A stretch of DNA of 64,000 nucleotides. It comes from an uncultured Rikenellaceae bacterium. GTDB taxonomy: Bacteria > Bacteroidota > Bacteroidia > Bacteroidales > Rikenellaceae. The position numbers and the translations under genes are program-made. The stretch is from NCBI GenBank assembly GCA_944415565.1, contig CALYBQ010000012.1, positions 1-64,000 of the forward strand. Direction: 5' to 3'. A model generated the notes under the pieces. It saw only the letters and a list, made by a program, of their open reading frames with translations. It searched no databases and was not told the DNA's origin. This document shows, piece by piece, positions 61,975 through 64,000 of this stretch; position 1 is the first letter of the stretch, and each line of letters starts with the position of its first letter.

Positions 61975-62651
61975 AGTAAGCCTTTTATTTCGTTAAGTAT
62001 CTTGTCAAAATTCTTATCAGGGGTATCCATCTCCCCGTATCCGTTCGAGCAATCTATGACCACGAGACCCGGATCGCGGCTCACACGGTCAAGATATACC
62101 TGCCTCACCTTGCGCTGAAGGTCCAGCGAGGCTTCATGTATGTCTTCGCGGCCCGCGAGGTATGTTCTGTCGTCGCCTTCGCGCACCTCCGTAAGGCGGC
62201 TCTCGGTAAAATGGAACGGCACATCCAGAAACAACGAAATATCCGGACGCGGCAGTTTATTATGATTGTACTCCAAATCGAATATCCAATCGGCCAGCTT
62301 CTCTCGCTCCGCCACGTCACCGACTTTCGCGCACTGGTACGCTATGTTGGAATAAACATATCTGTCCGTCAGAATGAATTTACCCTCGGCAAGCCAACCG
62401 CGCATCATATCAGCGGCCTCGGCACGGTCTCCGGCGAACAACAACGCCACCAGCCACGGGCTAACCTCATCGGCCATCCCGAATTCGCCACGCAGGAAAC
62501 GTGCGATAAGATCGCCGTAGAAAGGCGCGTCGAAACGCGGGAAATGCAGATACTCATACTCGCCTCCCCTGTCGGCGATGCACGCAATCAGCTTGTTCAG
62601 CTGCGTAGATTTCCCGGCCCCGTCCAGACCCTCAAGTACGATGAAAGGCAT
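61971..62651 (-). CDS. tmk: Thymidylate kinase
   Basis: A 226-aa P-loop kinase. Walker A is EGLDGAGKSTQLN, the DRY segment is LTDRYVYSNIAYQ, and PRPDISLFLDVPF is the usual strand before the lid. It phosphorylates dTMP to dTDP. Its stop overlaps the DoxX-like start. It is close to sufS but in a separate gene unit by 64 bases. Confidence 0.94.
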   Translation of the reverse strand: MPFIVLEGLDGAGKSTQLNKLIACIADRGGEYEYLHFPRFDAPFYGDLIARFLRGEFGMADEVSPWLVALLFAGDRAEAADMMRGWLAEGKFILTDRYVYSNIAYQCAKVGDVAEREKLADWIFDLEYNHNKLPRPDISLFLDVPFHFTESRLTEVREGDDRTYLAGREDIHEASLDLQRKVRQVYLDRVSRDPGLVVIDCSNGYGEMDTPDKNFDKILNEIKGLL

Positions 62652-62715
62652 CTATAAGTTTTTTAGATTAATGCAAGATAATAATTTTCCGGCGAAAATC
62701 AAAGCGGTTGCCGCC

Positions 62716-63933
62716 TCAGCGCAGCATCGTCAACGCCCGTTCGAGTCCGTCTGCGAATATATTGACCTCTTCGTGCGTATTATAGAATGCTATAGAGGCC
62801 CTGCACATGCCAGTGATACCGTAATGTGCCATCAACGGTTGGGCACAATGCGTACCCGTGCGTATAGCCACGCCCAACTTATCGAGTATCATGCCAATAT
62901 CCGACGGATGCGTCCCCTCCGCCGTAAACGATACTATGGCGCATTTAGGCTGTACGATACCGTATATTCTAACGCCGTCCATCGCATCGAGGCGTTCCGT
63001 AGCATGCGCCAACAACTGCCGCTCGTATGCCTCTATATCGTTCATTCCCACGCTCTCAACATACCGAATGGCTTCTGCCAATCCCAATGCCCCTATGAAA
63101 TTCGCAGTCCCCGCCTCGAACTTCAAAGGCAACTCGGCCCATGTCGTACCGGAAAAGCTCACTCTATCGACCATGTCCCCGCCGCCGAGGAAAGGAGGCA
63201 TCTCCTCCAGCCATTTCTTCTTGGCATAAAGGACGCCTATGCCGGTAGGCCCATAAATTTTATGTCCCGAAAACACGTAAAAATCACAATCCAGCTCACG
63301 GACATCGGTCTTTTGGTGAACCACTCCCTGACATCCGTCCACGAGTACCGGGATTCCGGCACTATGCGCTACGCCGATTATCTCCTTCAGGTCCGGACAC
63401 GTTCCCAACACGTTGGATGCCTGCGTAACCGCGACCATGCGAGTGCGGTCGTCTATCAATCCGGCGAGTTTCTCCGTCTCCAGCCGACCGTCGTCACAGA
63501 ACGACAACACCCTTATATCAACGCCTTTACGGCCACATACCAACTGCCACGGAACGATATTCGAGTGATGCTCCATCTCACTGACGACGATGTTGTCGCC
63601 TTCCGTGAAGAAGCGCTCCCCGAAACTGTATGCCACCGTGTTCACCGATGCCGTAGCACCCGCAGTGAACACTATCTCCTCTTTGCTTCCTGCGCCGATA
63701 AAAGCCCTTACCGTCTCGCGCGCCTGTTCGTACATAGTCGTACTTTCCGCGCTCAGGAAGTGGACGCCGCGATGTATATTGGCATTCATCTCGCGCTGGA
63801 AACGGTTCATCGCCTCGATCACGCGCAACGGTTTCTGGGCCGTGGCTCCGTTATCGAAATAGACCAGCGGCCGACCGTAAACCTCACGGCCGAGTATGGG
63901 GAAATCCTTGCGTATAGCGTTTACGTCAAACAT
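62716..63933 (-). CDS. sufS: SufS-type cysteine desulfurase
   Basis: A 405-aa group II cysteine desulfurase. The PLP lysine is in FSGHKIYGPTG, and the active-site Cys is in RTGTHCAQPLM. It removes sulfur from cysteine for Fe-S cluster assembly, usually working with SufE or SufU. The stop of the gene upstream (a probable sufD end) lies 3 bases before its ATG, so it belongs to a suf operon that continues beyond the window. Confidence 0.95.
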   Translation of the reverse strand: MFDVNAIRKDFPILGREVYGRPLVYFDNGATAQKPLRVIEAMNRFQREMNANIHRGVHFLSAESTTMYEQARETVRAFIGAGSKEEIVFTAGATASVNTVAYSFGERFFTEGDNIVVSEMEHHSNIVPWQLVCGRKGVDIRVLSFCDDGRLETEKLAGLIDDRTRMVAVTQASNVLGTCPDLKEIIGVAHSAGIPVLVDGCQGVVHQKTDVRELDCDFYVFSGHKIYGPTGIGVLYAKKKWLEEMPPFLGGGDMVDRVSFSGTTWAELPLKFEAGTANFIGALGLAEAIRYVESVGMNDIEAYERQLLAHATERLDAMDGVRIYGIVQPKCAIVSFTAEGTHPSDIGMILDKLGVAIRTGTHCAQPLMAHYGITGMCRASIAFYNTHEEVNIFADGLERALTMLR

Positions 63934-63936
63934 CGC

Positions 63937-64000
63937 CTACATCTCATCTATGCGTGCCTGCGCCAAACCGGCAAGGCACTCGCAGGCAGCATCGCCCGAA
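63937..64000 (-). CDS. C-terminal end of probable SufD (partial)
   Basis: The last 20 codons of a leftward gene, reading SGDAACECLAGLAQARIDEM before TAG. The position directly upstream of sufS and the helical end fit SufD. The window edge cuts the rest, so the call rests on context. Confidence 0.5.
   Translation of the reverse strand, partial: SGDAACECLAGLAQARIDEM

Overview
The window reads as chromosome of a member of the Bacteroidota, most likely order Bacteroidales and perhaps Rikenellaceae/Alistipes-like (an inference from style, not a match). Many genes are preceded by the Bacteroidota -7 element TAnnTTTG, sometimes with a TTTG about 19-20 bases upstream. The gene families agree: DUF4491, a BF3164-like lipoprotein, an NVEALA-type peptide, a BT_3928-like DoxX protein, a DUF389 protein with a long C-terminal tail, GH76, and bacterial GH3. 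No rRNA, insertion sequence, prophage or CRISPR array is visible. There is one tRNA, tRNA-Val(TAC).

Layout. 0.2-6 kb: a GNAT gene, then a leftward operon (332-aa protein, rsmI, DUF389, lipid A-type acyltransferase, GT2, and a small ORF not longer than 57 aa). 6.2-11.5 kb: an NYN/cold-shock fusion, then a LytS/LytR-type signalling operon (a degenerate kinase, an intact kinase and a LytTR regulator) followed by a membrane-anchored protein with two copies of a jelly-roll-like domain. 11.7-15.3 kb: ychF, GNAT, YhcH and gltX. 15.4-20.7 kb: a membrane protein, a glycosyltransferase, an AraC regulator, a TonB-dependent receptor and DUF4491. 20.7-22.7 kb: an AT-rich leftward cassette of an NVEALA-like peptide gene (apparently frameshifted), a beta-propeller lipoprotein and a thioredoxin-like lipoprotein. 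22.9-31 kb: a TPR protein, tadA, aspS, tRNA-Val, a U32/RlhA-like gene coupled to an rRNA methyltransferase gene, and oxyR. 31-37 kb: rsfS, ftsH, cdsA, psd, an AI-2E transporter and cdaA. 37-52 kb: metX-purD, bioA, an AraC regulator, rmuC, rpe, an ABC-F ATPase, rlmB, an argE-like gene, argH and a YgjP-like metallopeptidase. 52-64 kb: divergent glycoside hydrolase lipoprotein genes, trkA, GH3, a deoxynucleoside kinase, an RsmF-like methyltransferase, a DoxX/thioredoxin protein, tmk, sufS and the end of a probable sufD.

Most of the window is core housekeeping: translation and RNA modification, phospholipid synthesis, nucleotide supply, Arg/Met/biotin synthesis and Fe-S assembly. The accessory parts worth attention are the LytS/LytTR locus with its candidate operator repeats, and the AT-rich NVEALA/propeller/thioredoxin cassette. 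A recurring feature is gene starts lying only 6-9 bases after a -7 box, which suggests leaderless or nearly leaderless mRNAs.
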